64,000 nt of DNA. Origin: Dolichospermum flos-aquae CCAP 1403/13F. Its GTDB lineage: Bacteria; Cyanobacteriota; Cyanobacteriia; Cyanobacteriales; Nostocaceae. Position 1 is the first letter of the stretch, and each line of letters starts with the position of its first letter. The position numbers and the translations under genes are program-made. Below, one piece after another: positions 30,790 to 40,138 of this stretch. The stretch is from the NCBI RefSeq assembly GCF_012516395.1, contig NZ_CP051206.1, forward strand, positions 1,426,001 through 1,490,000, written 5' to 3'. Below the pieces are notes generated by a model. The model did not search any database and was not told the DNA's origin. It worked only from the letters and a program-made list of their open reading frames with translations.

Positions 30790-32547
30790 TTAGAAGCTAA
30801 AAGTTGTTCTGAGTGTACCAACAAAGGCATCATTACTGGTATTATTTTGTCCAGGAGATGTCATCCAAATAACTCCAGGAGTTACGGATACATTTTCAGA
30901 AACGCGATACTTATAGAAGCCTTCTACTTGGTATGGAGTCTCTCTACCAGTCGCACCTAGTGAGTAAGGTTGAGCGCCACCGAAGATACCCAAGACGTTA
31001 CCTTTCTTACCAAAATCAGGTAAAGCTAAACCTGCACCATAGCTCCAAGCTTCTTTATCATCATTAGCTCCAAAGCCTGTAACATCATGGTAGGAAACGA
31101 AACCACTCAAAGACAGTTTATCGCTAGGCTTGATAGCTGCGGAAATACCGTAGGAGTTGCTGGAAGAGGCACTAGTTGATGGAGCATTGAGAATTGTTCT
31201 GTCCGCACCTAAAGAATTCGCTTGTGAAGTACCTACTAAAGCACCACCATCAAATCCTGAATCAAATAAGCTGCTACCTGCTTTATGATAACCATGTACA
31301 TAAGTAGCAGCCAATGCAACGCGATTACCAACATTAAAGTTCAACTGACCTAATGCCGCATAGTTACCGTCAAACAAGCCATTACTTGGGGCAGGACTAG
31401 CAGCATTTGAGACCGAGTTATTTGAAGCCAAGTAACCTAATGTGATTGAACTTGGTTTCAAGAAACTACTACCAGGTTTACCAAACGGGACATTCAAGGC
31501 AATACCAGAACCACCACCAATCCGGTAGATGGGGTTTTCAGAAGCAAAGGTACTTAAAGCCCCCTTACCACCATCTGTTTTATCAAAGAAGTAAGGATTG
31601 TTAACAGCCGCATAATCACTATGTTGCCCACCACTAGCTGAAAGATAAACTCTTGCAGGTCCTAAAGGAGCTTCATAAGTTAATTTGTCAATTTTAACGC
31701 TGTTAGCAGGAATAGTGCTACCGACTTCAAAGGTTTGCTTACCAACTCCACCAGCATTAATAGGATTACCAGTTTTATCTCGGAGACTAAAGCCTGTGGC
31801 ATTACCAGCAGCCAAACGGGTTGTTAATATATCTCTACCCGTAAAGCTGGTTTCCAAGCCTAAACGGACTCTATCTTGGAATACTGCCCGGTTAGCTTTG
31901 CCTGTTTCGCTGCCAAAAGCATCAGTGACAGCAAAAATAGCTTCACCTTTTAATTTAGTGGTAGTGGAGAATTGATTGGCTTCTAATTCAGCAGTCCGGC
32001 CTTCTAAAGCATCTACCCGGCCACGTAAAGTTGCCAATTCCGCAGAAAACTCTTCTTGCAAACGCTGTAATGTTGCTAGATCCTGTTTTGTCACCATATC
32101 AGCCGTTGCTGTGGCAATCAATTCATTCACACGATCTAAACAAGCATTCAAACCAGCCGCAAATTCGTAACGGCTTAAAGCCCGATTACCACGAAATGTG
32201 CCATTGGGATAACCCGCAATACAGCCGTAGCGTTCAACCAAGGACTGCAAAGCTTGGAATGCCCAATCTGTAGGTTGCACATCAGAGAATTGGGAAACTG
32301 ATGTTACCTGATTTATGGAAGTATTGTTCTCGTTGCTGTAGCGGTTAACCTGAGCTAAAACTTGAGCTTCTTTGGTTTCTGTCGCCAATACTGCTGGCTG
32401 TTGGGAAACTTCTGCTGTAGAGGAAGTTTCAATTGATGATGCTCCCTTGGTGGTACTTGGTGCGGCTATCGCTGTTGAAGATACTAACAACGCTGCTCCC
32501 AAAATTGCTGGGCTAACCACCAGGGATTTCCACAAAATATTAGACAT
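30790..32547 (-). CDS. SLH-domain outer-membrane porin (OprB family)
   Basis: A 585-residue cyanobacterial porin. The signal peptide is MSNILWKSLVVSPAILGAAL to about residue 29. An SLH domain follows (DVQPTDWAFQALQSLVERYG, YPNGTFRGNRALSRYEFAAG) that anchors to peptidoglycan-linked polymer, then a coiled coil (LQRLQEEFSAELATLRGRVDALE), then an OprB beta-barrel ending in VGTLRTTFSF with a terminal Phe, the outer-membrane assembly signal. I chose ATG 32547 behind GAGGAGAAAAGGA; a GTG six codons earlier sits inside that ribosome site. It passes small solutes or ions across the outer membrane; the exact substrate is unknown. Confidence 0.92.
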   Translation of the reverse strand: MSNILWKSLVVSPAILGAALLVSSTAIAAPSTTKGASSIETSSTAEVSQQPAVLATETKEAQVLAQVNRYSNENNTSINQVTSVSQFSDVQPTDWAFQALQSLVERYGCIAGYPNGTFRGNRALSRYEFAAGLNACLDRVNELIATATADMVTKQDLATLQRLQEEFSAELATLRGRVDALEGRTAELEANQFSTTTKLKGEAIFAVTDAFGSETGKANRAVFQDRVRLGLETSFTGRDILTTRLAAGNATGFSLRDKTGNPINAGGVGKQTFEVGSTIPANSVKIDKLTYEAPLGPARVYLSASGGQHSDYAAVNNPYFFDKTDGGKGALSTFASENPIYRIGGGSGIALNVPFGKPGSSFLKPSSITLGYLASNNSVSNAASPAPSNGLFDGNYAALGQLNFNVGNRVALAATYVHGYHKAGSSLFDSGFDGGALVGTSQANSLGADRTILNAPSTSASSSNSYGISAAIKPSDKLSLSGFVSYHDVTGFGANDDKEAWSYGAGLALPDFGKKGNVLGIFGGAQPYSLGATGRETPYQVEGFYKYRVSENVSVTPGVIWMTSPGQNNTSNDAFVGTLRTTFSF

Positions 32548-33248
32548 TTTTCCTTTTCTCCTCACACCTTATATGGATAACATGAGTTCGCTATAGCTAA
32601 CTGTTTACAAACGCGAAGTCTTGTTGAAACCTGTGCAATAGGTATGGCTGACACCAATTCCACAATCATAGCTTTCACAAGGCTAACAATTGATTAATTA
32701 ATCGTTAAACTTCCATGCAATTAACTTATGCAAAAACTTTCTGACCATATCCTGCCATTATATTATAGTTTTTTCTAATAATCAACATAAGATTTTTTGA
32801 TTAAGTAGATGTCAATTTTTCTAGTAGTATATTATTAGTTACACCAAGTAGATTTGACTTCTTTAAACTCATATCGAGCTTTTCTTACACTGAAGATTAG
32901 CGAATAAGCTTCGGCATTGAAGAATTTAGACAGGTTTTGAAATATACTTTCAATCAAAACCTTTCCACATTAATTATCATTTGTTCGCAATGGGTGTTTT
33001 GTTTTCACTCCAAAAACCTGACAAATATAAATGATAGGCGATCGCTAACAAATGTTCCACAACAATAATTTACGTTGGTAATTGTTGTCAGCAAATATCT
33101 AAGTATTGTCTTATGCTACTGGTTAAAAATTACTACTTAGTACCATAAAACAAAATCAAAAAATTAGATCAAACAAGCTTTTTCGGCTTTTTAAATAGTT
33201 AATTCACTGACTCGGTTGTGTACTGGTTTAAACCAAAAACCACCCTTA
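32548..33248. other. Porin upstream region, about 700 bases
   Basis: AT-rich spacer that must contain the porin promoter (minus strand). One HIP1 GCGATCGC is at 33049-33056. No gene or clear RNA is found; a long leader for the porin is possible. Confidence 0.35.
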
Positions 33249-33294
33249 AAAACTATCCGCCCTGATTTAGATCAGATAATCTAAGTCAGGGCGG
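33249..33294 (-). terminator. Strong intrinsic terminator of the unknown small transcript
   Basis: On the minus strand CCGCCCTGA-TTAGAT pairs with ATCTAA-TCAGGGCGG over about 16 bases, followed by ATAGTTTTT. It closes the transcript that begins near 33544. Confidence 0.88.
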
Positions 33295-33544
33295 TCTAGC
33301 GGGTCTTCAAGTTGCAACCAGACTGCCGGAAGGAACTCCGATGTTAAGCCTAGTTAGTTGAGCTAACTTAGTATCTCAAGAGAACTAAAGCTAACTTTTA
33401 GAGAACAGCCCCGGCACACAGCCGGCTAACTGCAACTTGACGACCCATGGGTATACTACTTTCTATCATGGGCATCACCTCCTTATTGCCTAAACGGTCT
33501 TAATTTCAAAAGGGGCAAAGCAAAATGCTTTGGTCTTGTAACCT
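33295..33544 (-). ncRNA. Candidate structured RNA carrying a 23-codon reading frame
   Basis: Between a promoter (33551-33578) and a terminator (33249-33294) the minus strand is densely self-complementary. Outer arms GGGTCGTCAAGTTGCA (33449-33434) and TGCAACTTGAAGACCC (33316-33301) pair (GGGTC/GACCC and CAAGTTGCA/TGCAACTTG). Inside are GTTAG-CTCAA-CTAAC, TTAGTTCTCTTGAGATACTAA and CGGAGTTCCTTCCG hairpins and a CCGG...CCGG element. It does not match tmRNA, RNase P, 6S, SRP RNA or Yfr1 as I know them. The 5' half overlaps a short reading frame with an excellent ribosome site. Confidence 0.6.
33398..33469 (-). CDS. 23-residue peptide with near-perfect Shine-Dalgarno
   Basis: The frame reads MIESSIPMGRQVAV and ends CAGAVL before TAA. 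AAGGAGGTGAT, almost the full anti-16S complement, lies upstream, 8 bases before ATG 33469; an ATG two codons earlier (33475) is too close to it. Codons 9-13 are also the 5' arm of the outer stem of the RNA described at 33295-33544, so ribosome transit would unfold that structure. Function unknown; it could be a leader peptide or a bona fide small protein. Confidence 0.5.
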   Translation of the reverse strand: MIESSIPMGRQVAVSRLCAGAVL

Positions 33545-33550
33545 GAGACT

Positions 33551-33578
33551 ACTATAGCACAACTACAAAAATTTGCAA
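33551..33578 (-). promoter_or_regulatory. Sigma-70-type promoter for the small structured transcript
   Basis: TTGCAA at 33578-33573 and TATAGT at 33556-33551 on the minus strand are separated by 16 bases. The predicted start lies near 33544, about 75 bases before the peptide start codon, and the promoter follows the psbD terminator, so the unit is independent of psbD. Confidence 0.6.
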
Positions 33579-33603
33579 TACCTGAATTTAAATTTCTCCT
33601 TAT

Positions 33604-33630
33604 AAAAAAACCCCTACCAATAGGTAGGGG
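33604..33630 (-). terminator. psbD intrinsic terminator
   Basis: On the minus strand CCCCTACC-TATT-GGTAGGGG is followed by seven T, 21 bases past the psbD stop codon. Confidence 0.92.
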
Positions 33631-33651
33631 CTAATTCAAAGATGATAGGTT

Positions 33652-34707
33652 TTAGAGAGCGTTACCGCGTGGTAATACTTCTTCTGGGAATACGAACTGT
33701 TCGTGGGGTTGATCTTGAGGAGCCATCCAAGCGCGGATACCCTCGTTTAGTAAAATGTTTTTGGTATAGAAAGTTTCAAACTCTGGGTCTTCTGCTGCCC
33801 GTAATTCTTGGGAAACGAAGTCATAAGCCCGGAGGTTTAATGCTAAACCAACGATACCAATGGAACTCATCCACAAGCCTGTCACAGGGACAAACAACAT
33901 GAAGAAGTGTAACCAACGTTTGTTGGAGAAAGCAACTCCGAAAATCTGTGACCAGAAACGGTTTGCTGTCACCATGGAGTAGGTTTCTTCAGCTTGGGTG
34001 GGGTTGAAGGCGCGGAAGGTATTTGATCCTTCACCATCTTCAAATAGGGTGTTTTCTACTGTCGCACCATGAATGGCACAAAGTAAAGCTCCACCTAAGA
34101 TTCCCGCTACACCCATCATGTGGAAGGGGTTGAGTGTCCAGTTGTGGAAACCTTGTAGGAATAGGAGGAAACGGAAAATTGCGGCTACTCCAAAGCTAGG
34201 GGCAAAGAACCAGCTAGATTGTCCTAAAGGATACATCAGGAACACACTGACGAATACGGCGATAGGACCGGAGAAAGCAAGAGCGTTATAAGGACGAAGA
34301 CCGACGAGACGGGCGACTTCAAATTGGCGTAACATGAAGCCAATCAAACCGAATGCGCCATGTAGGGCTACGAAAGGCCACAAACCACCGAGTTGAATCC
34401 AACGGGTGAAGTCACCTTGAGCTTCAGGACCCCACAGGAACAACAGGGAATGCCCCATGCTGTTGGCTGGTGTGGATACTGCTACTGTTAGAAAGTTAGC
34501 TCCTTCTAAGTAAGAAGATGCTAGTCCGTGGGTGTACCAGGAAGTGACGAATGTTGTACCGGTCAGCCAACCGCCTAATGCGAGGAAGGCACAGGGGAAT
34601 AATAATATTCCTGACCAACCTACGAATACGAAGCGATCGCGCTTTAGCCAGTCGTCTAATACGTCAAACCACCCTCTACTGGGGGCGCGTCCAACTGCGA
34701 TGGTCAT
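33652..34707 (-). CDS. psbD: Photosystem II D2 protein
   Basis: A 351-residue, five-span reaction-centre subunit in the thylakoid membrane, with typical D2 sequence: start [20 protein letters not shown], first span [40 protein letters not shown] near the chlorophyll ligands, [21 protein letters not shown] with the His for P680/iron, and end [12 protein letters not shown]. Ribosome site TTGGAG precedes the ATG. psbC normally overlaps the end of psbD; here a terminator follows at once, so this is a monocistronic (psbD2-type) copy and another psbD with psbC is expected elsewhere. Confidence 0.98.
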   Translation of the reverse strand: MTIAVGRAPSRGWFDVLDDWLKRDRFVFVGWSGILLFPCAFLALGGWLTGTTFVTSWYTHGLASSYLEGANFLTVAVSTPANSMGHSLLFLWGPEAQGDFTRWIQLGGLWPFVALHGAFGLIGFMLRQFEVARLVGLRPYNALAFSGPIAVFVSVFLMYPLGQSSWFFAPSFGVAAIFRFLLFLQGFHNWTLNPFHMMGVAGILGGALLCAIHGATVENTLFEDGEGSNTFRAFNPTQAEETYSMVTANRFWSQIFGVAFSNKRWLHFFMLFVPVTGLWMSSIGIVGLALNLRAYDFVSQELRAAEDPEFETFYTKNILLNEGIRAWMAPQDQPHEQFVFPEEVLPRGNAL

Positions 34708-35001
34708 GAGAGCAAATCTCCAAAATGTTTTATAATTACGGATTTTATGCGTTTATAGATGGCGAATATGAGCCACCTACACAAAATTAACCAGATTGTC
34801 AATCTAGTTTACAATTTTTTACGCTCTCTATCATAATAGGTGAAAATCTCTAATTTTGCTAGTGCGCTAGAAAGAAAATTTTATTTGAGAATTGGAAGGG
34901 TAGGAAAGTAGGGAAAAATTTCTTAGCAACTGACAACCGACAACTGACAACTGACTAATGACGCTAGAATGGGTTTTAAAGTGAAAATTCATTAATTCTA
35001 A

Positions 35002-35274
35002 ATGTTTACCATTGACTTAAGCATCAGAAATACTGCTTTCCCTATATCAGTACAACGCAAGTCTACTGAAGATGCCGAAGCTGTTTATCAGCTAATTTTG
35101 GCAGCCATGCGCTCTGGTAATCCTGATATTGTGGAACTCAATTGCGAAGGCAAAACAGAGAAAAAAATTGCTGTCCGTGCTAGTGAGATTTCGGGAGTTC
35201 AGATTATCCAAAAAGATAGTGCAGCTACTAGCAGTGGTAGAGCGCCTGGCTTTGCTGCTTTTAGTGCTGAGTAA
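35002..35274 (+). CDS. Small conserved cyanobacterial protein
   Basis: A 90-residue soluble protein: MFTIDLSIRNTAFPISVQRK, EDAEAVYQLILAAMRSGNPD, IVELNCEGKTEKKIAVRAS, then a Gly/Ala/Ser tail. A beta-alpha-beta layout is likely. I do not know a function. It lies 14 bases before an ABC ATPase gene, so the two are probably one operon. The upstream spacer (34708-35001) carries GACAACC/GACAACT 7-bp repeats near 34928-34956. Confidence 0.7.
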   Translation: MFTIDLSIRNTAFPISVQRKSTEDAEAVYQLILAAMRSGNPDIVELNCEGKTEKKIAVRASEISGVQIIQKDSAATSSGRAPGFAAFSAE

Positions 35275-35288
35275 CCCAAGGTGTAAAC

Positions 35289-35957
35289 ATGACAGCAGTG
35301 GGCATTGAAGTTAATAATTTAAACTTCTTTTGGCCTAATGGGGAGCAAGTGATCAAATCTTGCTCTCTTCAAGTACCTAAAGGTGAGTTTTGGATGCTTC
35401 TGGGGACAAATGGCAGTGGTAAATCTACGCTTCTGAGATTAATAGCGGGTTTATTAGCTCCTCAATCTGGGGAAGTTATGGTTTCACCTCCTGTTGGTTT
35501 TGTGTTCCAAAATCCTGATCATCAATTGGTCATGCCAACGGTTGGTGCAGATGTGGCTTTTGGCTTGGTGGCGGAAAAGTTACAACCTGCTATGGTGAAG
35601 GCTAGGGTTGAGGAAGCTTTAGGGGCAGTAAATTTATTGTCTCTACAGCGACGACCTATTTACGCCCTTTCTGGGGGACAAAAACAACGGGTGGCTATTG
35701 CTGGAGCGATCGCTCGTCACTGTGATGTTTTATTATTAGATGAACCCACTGCTTTACTAGATCCAGATAGTCAACTCGATTTAGTCGCTAGTGTGCGTAA
35801 TTTAGTTAAAAGTCGCGGGATTACGGCTTTGTGGGTAACTCATCGGTTAGAAGAGTTAAATTACTGTGATGGTGCTTTTTTATTGGAAAAAGGTGGTTTA
35901 GTTGATTCCGGTGCGGCAGAACGGCTCAAACAGCGATTAATTCAAGTACACCATTAG
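35289..35957 (+). CDS. ABC transporter ATP-binding protein (cobalt/ECF type)
   Basis: A 222-residue ATPase subunit. Walker A is GTNGSGKST near residue 40, Q-loop VGFVFQNPDHQLVMPTVGAD, signature ALSGGQKQRVAIAGA, Walker B VLLLDEPTALLDP and switch WVTHRLEEL. The NPDHQ form of the Q-loop is typical of CbiO/EcfA-type and related energy-coupling ATPases. No permease or substrate subunit is adjacent, so the substrate cannot be told; in cyanobacteria such orphans may serve unlinked transporters. Confidence 0.87.
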   Translation: MTAVGIEVNNLNFFWPNGEQVIKSCSLQVPKGEFWMLLGTNGSGKSTLLRLIAGLLAPQSGEVMVSPPVGFVFQNPDHQLVMPTVGADVAFGLVAEKLQPAMVKARVEEALGAVNLLSLQRRPIYALSGGQKQRVAIAGAIARHCDVLLLDEPTALLDPDSQLDLVASVRNLVKSRGITALWVTHRLEELNYCDGAFLLEKGGLVDSGAAERLKQRLIQVHH

Positions 35958-36349
35958 GTTTAGTAGGAGTCACCGAGTCAGGAGTCACCGAGTCAGAAAA
36001 AAGAAGAAGAAAGAAGGAAGAAGAAAAAAGAAGAAGAAGTAAAAGCCCTAATTTTGAGAAATTTTTGACCAGATGCCAGAATACAGGATGCTGTATAGGT
36101 ATCTGGTTTTTTAATATAGCGAAATATAAAATTTTGCAGATTGGGAAAAAATATTTTTTTAGAGAAAACAACTTCAGGAAGCCTGATTTTTAGGGGTATT
36201 TCCGGAATTATGGCTTCTATCTTAGGGTCTATTTTTGATTGAAAGAAGCATTTTTTATTTTTTGTAACATGGGGTTACAAGCAATGCTTCATTTAATATA
36301 AGTCTTATGAATGATTTTTGTTAACTCTAGATAATTGTGATTAAAAACC
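35958..36349. other. Intergenic region with purine-rich and 7/12-bp repeats
   Basis: GGAGTCACCGAGTCAGGAGTCACCGAGTCAG (split here: two GAGTCACCGAGTCAG units) near 35966-35997 is followed by a long GAA/AAG purine run to about 36040. No gene found. Confidence 0.5.
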
Positions 36350-36898
36350 ATGTCTCGTTCCATAGTCCCGGCCGTTCTCTTAGTAGACGGTTACAATATT
36401 ATAGGCGCTTGGCCTTGCTTGATAAAAACCCGTGATTATGCCGGACTTGAGGCTGCACGGGGTGAGTTGGTGGAAGCAATGACTAATTATAGTGCTTTCC
36501 AAGGTTATGACACTCAGGTAGTGTTTGATGCTCAATATCAAAACACTCCTAGCAACAGAGAAACTATTACAGATTTTTTAACAGTACATTATACGGATTT
36601 TGGCCAGACCGCAGACACATATATCGAAAAAACCTGTGCGTCTCTCCGTCACCAAATAGCCCAATCTTTACTTTCTCGGATGATTGTCGCTACATCAGAT
36701 CGGGCGCAGCAGTTAACAGTTCAAGGATATGGTGCGGAATGGTTGTCAGCGCATCAGCTATGCGGTGAAGTGGAAACTACTGTTTGTCGGATGCGCCATA
36801 GGTATCAGTCACAGAAACAACCTAAAAGTAGATTTCTGATGAATGGAATTGATGCTAAAGCCAGACAAAGACTAACGGAATTACGCATGGGATTATAG
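36350..36898 (+). CDS. YacP-like NYN-domain ribonuclease
   Basis: A 182-residue NYN (PIN-like) nuclease of the YacP/Rae1 family. AVLLVDGYNIIGAWP holds the first catalytic Asp and the Asn, YDTQVVFDAQYQ the second acidic strand, TADTYIEKTC the third, and MIVATSDRAQQLTVQGYGAEWLSAHQ the fourth with Asp. In Bacillus, Rae1 enters the ribosome A-site and cleaves mRNA (family knowledge); the same role here is inference. Length is normal. Confidence 0.85.
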   Translation: MSRSIVPAVLLVDGYNIIGAWPCLIKTRDYAGLEAARGELVEAMTNYSAFQGYDTQVVFDAQYQNTPSNRETITDFLTVHYTDFGQTADTYIEKTCASLRHQIAQSLLSRMIVATSDRAQQLTVQGYGAEWLSAHQLCGEVETTVCRMRHRYQSQKQPKSRFLMNGIDAKARQRLTELRMGL

Positions 36899-37056
36899 AT
36901 TTTATAATTGATAAATCTCTGAATGTCGCTGCTGGAAAGGGTTTAGGGTATTAAAAGTGAGAGGTTTCAGCAGCAACCAAAAAAATTTAAAAAATTTTGC
37001 CAAAACCACTTGCATTAATTTGGATTTCGGTTTATTATAGCTAAAGTTAAGAGCGT

Positions 37057-37128
<72 letters not shown>

Positions 37129-37139
37129 TTTAAATAAAT

Positions 37140-37182
37140 AAAGCATGAGGCAGAAAATAATCAGCTTCATGCTTTGTTTTTT
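37140..37182 (+). terminator. tRNA-Asn terminator
   Basis: AAAGCATGA pairs with TCATGCTTT across an 18-base loop, followed by GTTTTTT. Confidence 0.8.
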
Positions 37183-37773
37183 GTCTGCAAACAAACATGA
37201 CAGCATTATCAGGAATTTCATGATCTGAAGATCTACGGACTGTTCTGTATTCTGCCCAATTTATCGGATTGGTGATAAAATACGCTACCTGTTGAGTTAA
37301 CCCAACTTTGGATCTTAGGGAACACCAAAAAATAAATTACCCAACTTTGGTATCGGCTCAATAATCCGGGGTAAATCGTTCAATGACAAGCCTCAAATGG
37401 CGTAAAATCGTTCCCGAATAGGTAGTCCGCCCCCATTTATTGAGCGGTTACCAATTTTGTGGGATGGGCATCCTGCCCGTCCTTGATGATTAGCGGGCAA
37501 GATGCCCGCACTACAAGAAATTTTTGGGGATTTTATTTCTTGGAAGTCCCTAATAAAAAATCAAGGTTTTTAACCGACGTAGGTGGGTTTCGCCTGTGTA
37601 GCCGTGACTTCTAGTCGCCAGGTGGGTAATAAATTAGACTTATTCATTCAACCTCTTAGAGATATCTGAGTCTTTATTAATTTCAATATGACAGCTTGTC
37701 TTTTGACATTGTTGCTATTAATACGAGAAAATCATAATCAGTAATTGTTGTTACCGGGTGTGAGTTCAGAAAT
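37183..37773. other. Repeat-bearing spacer upstream of the TonB-dependent receptor
   Basis: Contains GATGGGCATCCTGCCCGTCC and GCGGGCAAGATGCCCGCACT (37463-37522), members of the dispersed palindrome family, and GCCTGTGTAGCCGTGACTTC near 37590, a phrase I recall from other Nostoc spacers. No riboswitch or Fur box could be confirmed. Confidence 0.4.
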
Positions 37774-39849
37774 ATGAATAAGAGTTGTTTTTTTCTGCCA
37801 GTTTCTTTACTAAGTTTACTGGTAGTTGTTCCTGTCGTGGCTGCTGATCATCAAAATACAGTAAATTCAGATATTCCTAGTTTAAATGAAATCGAATTAC
37901 CCACCACAAATGCTGAATTATTAACTCAACAACCAGCAGTAAATGAAGTTAAACAAGAACCTACACCGGAACCAGATTTAAATCCTACAAATGATCCGGA
38001 TATATCTATAGAAACCATTGGCGAAAAAGATATTCTTCCCGAATCTACTCCTACTTATGTAATTGAAAAAGCAGAAATTCAAAAACAGGGTGCAACTAGC
38101 GTTGCTGATGTTTTAAAAAAAATGCCCGGTTTTGCTATCAATGATGTTGGACATGGTGCAGATATTCACACAGGTACATACTATCGAGGAGCTTCAATTA
38201 ATCAGTCTGTATTTCTGATTAATGGCAGACCAATTAATACGAATATCAGTACATATCATGGAGGAACTGATTTAAATAGTATTCCTGTAGAGGCTATTGA
38301 AAGAGTTGAATTATATAGCGGTACCGCTGCTTCCTTATATGGTTCTTCAGCCTTTGGCGGAGTTGTCAATATCATTACTAAAGAAGGTTATGGTAAACCT
38401 AAATTAACTGGTAGTGCAGAATTTGGCTCATTAAATTTAAATAATCAACAGGTAACTTATGGGGGTTCAACGAATAAAGTTAAATACAACTTTAGCTTTG
38501 AAAGATTTTTTATAGATAACCGTTATCTTGTTCCTGTTGGTGCAGCAAATCGTGATACCCAGGGATATTTATTTAATGCTGATACAGCTACAAGCACTTA
38601 TTTTGGTAGCGTCGGAATAGATTTAGATCCTAAAAACTCTTTGAATTTAGATGTAACTACACTTAGTAGTCGTCGGGGGTTAATTTATTTCGGTTTCCCT
38701 TTACAAAAAGACCGATTAGATCATGATGGTTTAAATCTTGGCTTATCTTGGAAAACTCGACTTGGTAAGGAAGAAAATTCTAATTTAACAACTACATTGG
38801 GTTATAACCGAGACTATTTTAGCACTTATGGACCAACTGGGGCAACATTTTACAGAACCGGAATTTTAGATACTCAACAATTCAAAACTCGGATAGATCA
38901 TGAATGGAAAATTACTCCAAATAATCAATTACGATGGGGGTTGGATTTAAAAAATACTGATTTAATTGGTGATGTTATTAGTACAAATCCTGCCCTAATT
39001 TCTAAAAACGAAAAAGAAGATAGAAGTGTTTTGAATACGGCTTTATTTGCTGTGAATACTTGGAAAATTAGCGATGCTTTCCAAACTGATTTAGGAGTAA
39101 GACAAAACTTTGATAGCCAATTTGGGAATTATTTTCATCCTAGTTTTGGTTTACGTTATGCTGTTAATCCAGCTATTGCATTGCGTGGAAGTTGGGCAGG
39201 GGCGCAACGCAATCCTGGGTTGGATCAATTATATGTTTTTGATACGGTTCATAATTGGAATCCTAACCCAGATTTAAAACCAGAAATTGGTTCTACTTGG
39301 ACTGCGGGAGTAGATATGAGATTGTCGGAAAAATTGTTAGGAAAATTTACTTATTTTGGCAATAGTTTAGATAATCGTTTGGGCGTAATTAATGGGAAAT
39401 GGCAAAATATTGGTTTAGTTGATACTAATGGTTTAGAAGCAGCATTGCAATTAAAAATTGCCCGTGAGTGGTCAACTTTTCTCAACTACACTTATACAGA
39501 TGCTCAAATCAAAACTGGCACTGAAAAAGGATTACAGTTAGGGTTAATTCCCTACTCTTTGCTGCAAACTGGAATTGGTTATCAAAAGAATGGGTGGCAA
39601 GGCAATTTATATGCTACTTATAATGGTGGTTCTCGTCGTTCTATTTTTAGTAGAAATCTACCGGGAGAAAGAAGTACAGATTTTGCACCGTCTTTCTTTA
39701 ATTTAGATTTTAGTGGCCGGATTCCTGTCAGTAAAAATTTGGGACTAACTTTTTACCTAGAAAATATTCTGGGTGAACAATATGAACGAGTTAATCGGAT
39801 TTATAGCCCTGGTTTTACTTTCCGTGTGGGTTTAAATTCTAGTTTATAA
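37774..39849 (+). CDS. TonB-dependent outer-membrane receptor
   Basis: A 691-residue receptor. The signal peptide is MNKSCFFLPVSLLSLLVVVP to about residue 24, followed by a Pro/Glu-rich linker. The plug domain is TYVIEKAEIQKQGATSVADV, YYRGASINQSVFLINGRPIN and ERVELYSGTAASLYGSSAFGG. The 22-strand barrel follows, ending FTFRVGLNSSL. There is no AMIN domain, unlike many cyanobacterial ferric-siderophore receptors; the plug is nearest to BtuB/CirA-type receptors. The substrate (siderophore, cobalamin or other) cannot be decided. It is monocistronic as far as seen. Confidence 0.88.
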   Translation: MNKSCFFLPVSLLSLLVVVPVVAADHQNTVNSDIPSLNEIELPTTNAELLTQQPAVNEVKQEPTPEPDLNPTNDPDISIETIGEKDILPESTPTYVIEKAEIQKQGATSVADVLKKMPGFAINDVGHGADIHTGTYYRGASINQSVFLINGRPINTNISTYHGGTDLNSIPVEAIERVELYSGTAASLYGSSAFGGVVNIITKEGYGKPKLTGSAEFGSLNLNNQQVTYGGSTNKVKYNFSFERFFIDNRYLVPVGAANRDTQGYLFNADTATSTYFGSVGIDLDPKNSLNLDVTTLSSRRGLIYFGFPLQKDRLDHDGLNLGLSWKTRLGKEENSNLTTTLGYNRDYFSTYGPTGATFYRTGILDTQQFKTRIDHEWKITPNNQLRWGLDLKNTDLIGDVISTNPALISKNEKEDRSVLNTALFAVNTWKISDAFQTDLGVRQNFDSQFGNYFHPSFGLRYAVNPAIALRGSWAGAQRNPGLDQLYVFDTVHNWNPNPDLKPEIGSTWTAGVDMRLSEKLLGKFTYFGNSLDNRLGVINGKWQNIGLVDTNGLEAALQLKIAREWSTFLNYTYTDAQIKTGTEKGLQLGLIPYSLLQTGIGYQKNGWQGNLYATYNGGSRRSIFSRNLPGERSTDFAPSFFNLDFSGRIPVSKNLGLTFYLENILGEQYERVNRIYSPGFTFRVGLNSSL

Positions 39850-39907
39850 TTAGTATGTTTGGGTTAAAAATTAGCCACTGAGTTTTTCGCTTACCAAGTG
39901 TTCCTAT

Positions 39908-39942
39908 AAAAACAAAAACCCCAGAAGTAAAACTTCTGAGGT
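39908..39942 (-). terminator. Terminator on the minus strand after the GT4 gene region
   Basis: ACCTCAGAAGT-TTT-ACTTCTGGGGT followed by TTTTG on the minus strand. It probably ends the hgdB-to-GT4 transcript or a short RNA before it; it lies about 200 bases past the GT4 stop codon. Confidence 0.75.
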
Positions 39943-39979
39943 ATAAAGAGTTTTAGGAACGATTGAGAACAATAGCAAT

Positions 39980-40022
39980 CTTGTGATCAGTTGGAGTAGG
40001 CAATCTTTAGACTGATCACAAG
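39980..40022. other. Perfect 12-bp stem hairpin, possible small RNA
   Basis: CTTGTGATCAGT and ACTGATCACAAG pair perfectly around a 19-base loop. On the minus strand it sits between the GT4 stop codon and the terminator at 39908-39942, so it is either a 3' UTR structure or part of a separate RNA of about 130 bases. Confidence 0.5.
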
Positions 40023-40138
40023 CTGGCTTTGTCAGCATCTCAAACTAAGAACCTAAAAGCCCACAGGTCAACTACTTAAATACTCTAGCAGAGGTCTTTT
40101 TATCTCAGTAGCCAAGTTGGCATTTTTTAAATTCTCCA

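Noticed and set aside
33295-33544. Identification of the structured RNA as 6S, tmRNA, RNase P or SRP RNA
   Set aside because: The diagnostic cores (tmRNA tag and tRNA-like ends, RNase P GAGGAAAGTCC, SRP GGAAGCAGCC-type loop) are absent; CCGGAAGGAA resembles part of the SRP loop but lies in a different hairpin.
37183-37773. Possible cobalamin riboswitch before the TonB-dependent receptor
   Set aside because: GTCGCCAGGTGGG looked suggestive, but the B12 box GCCACTG and the rest of the aptamer are missing.
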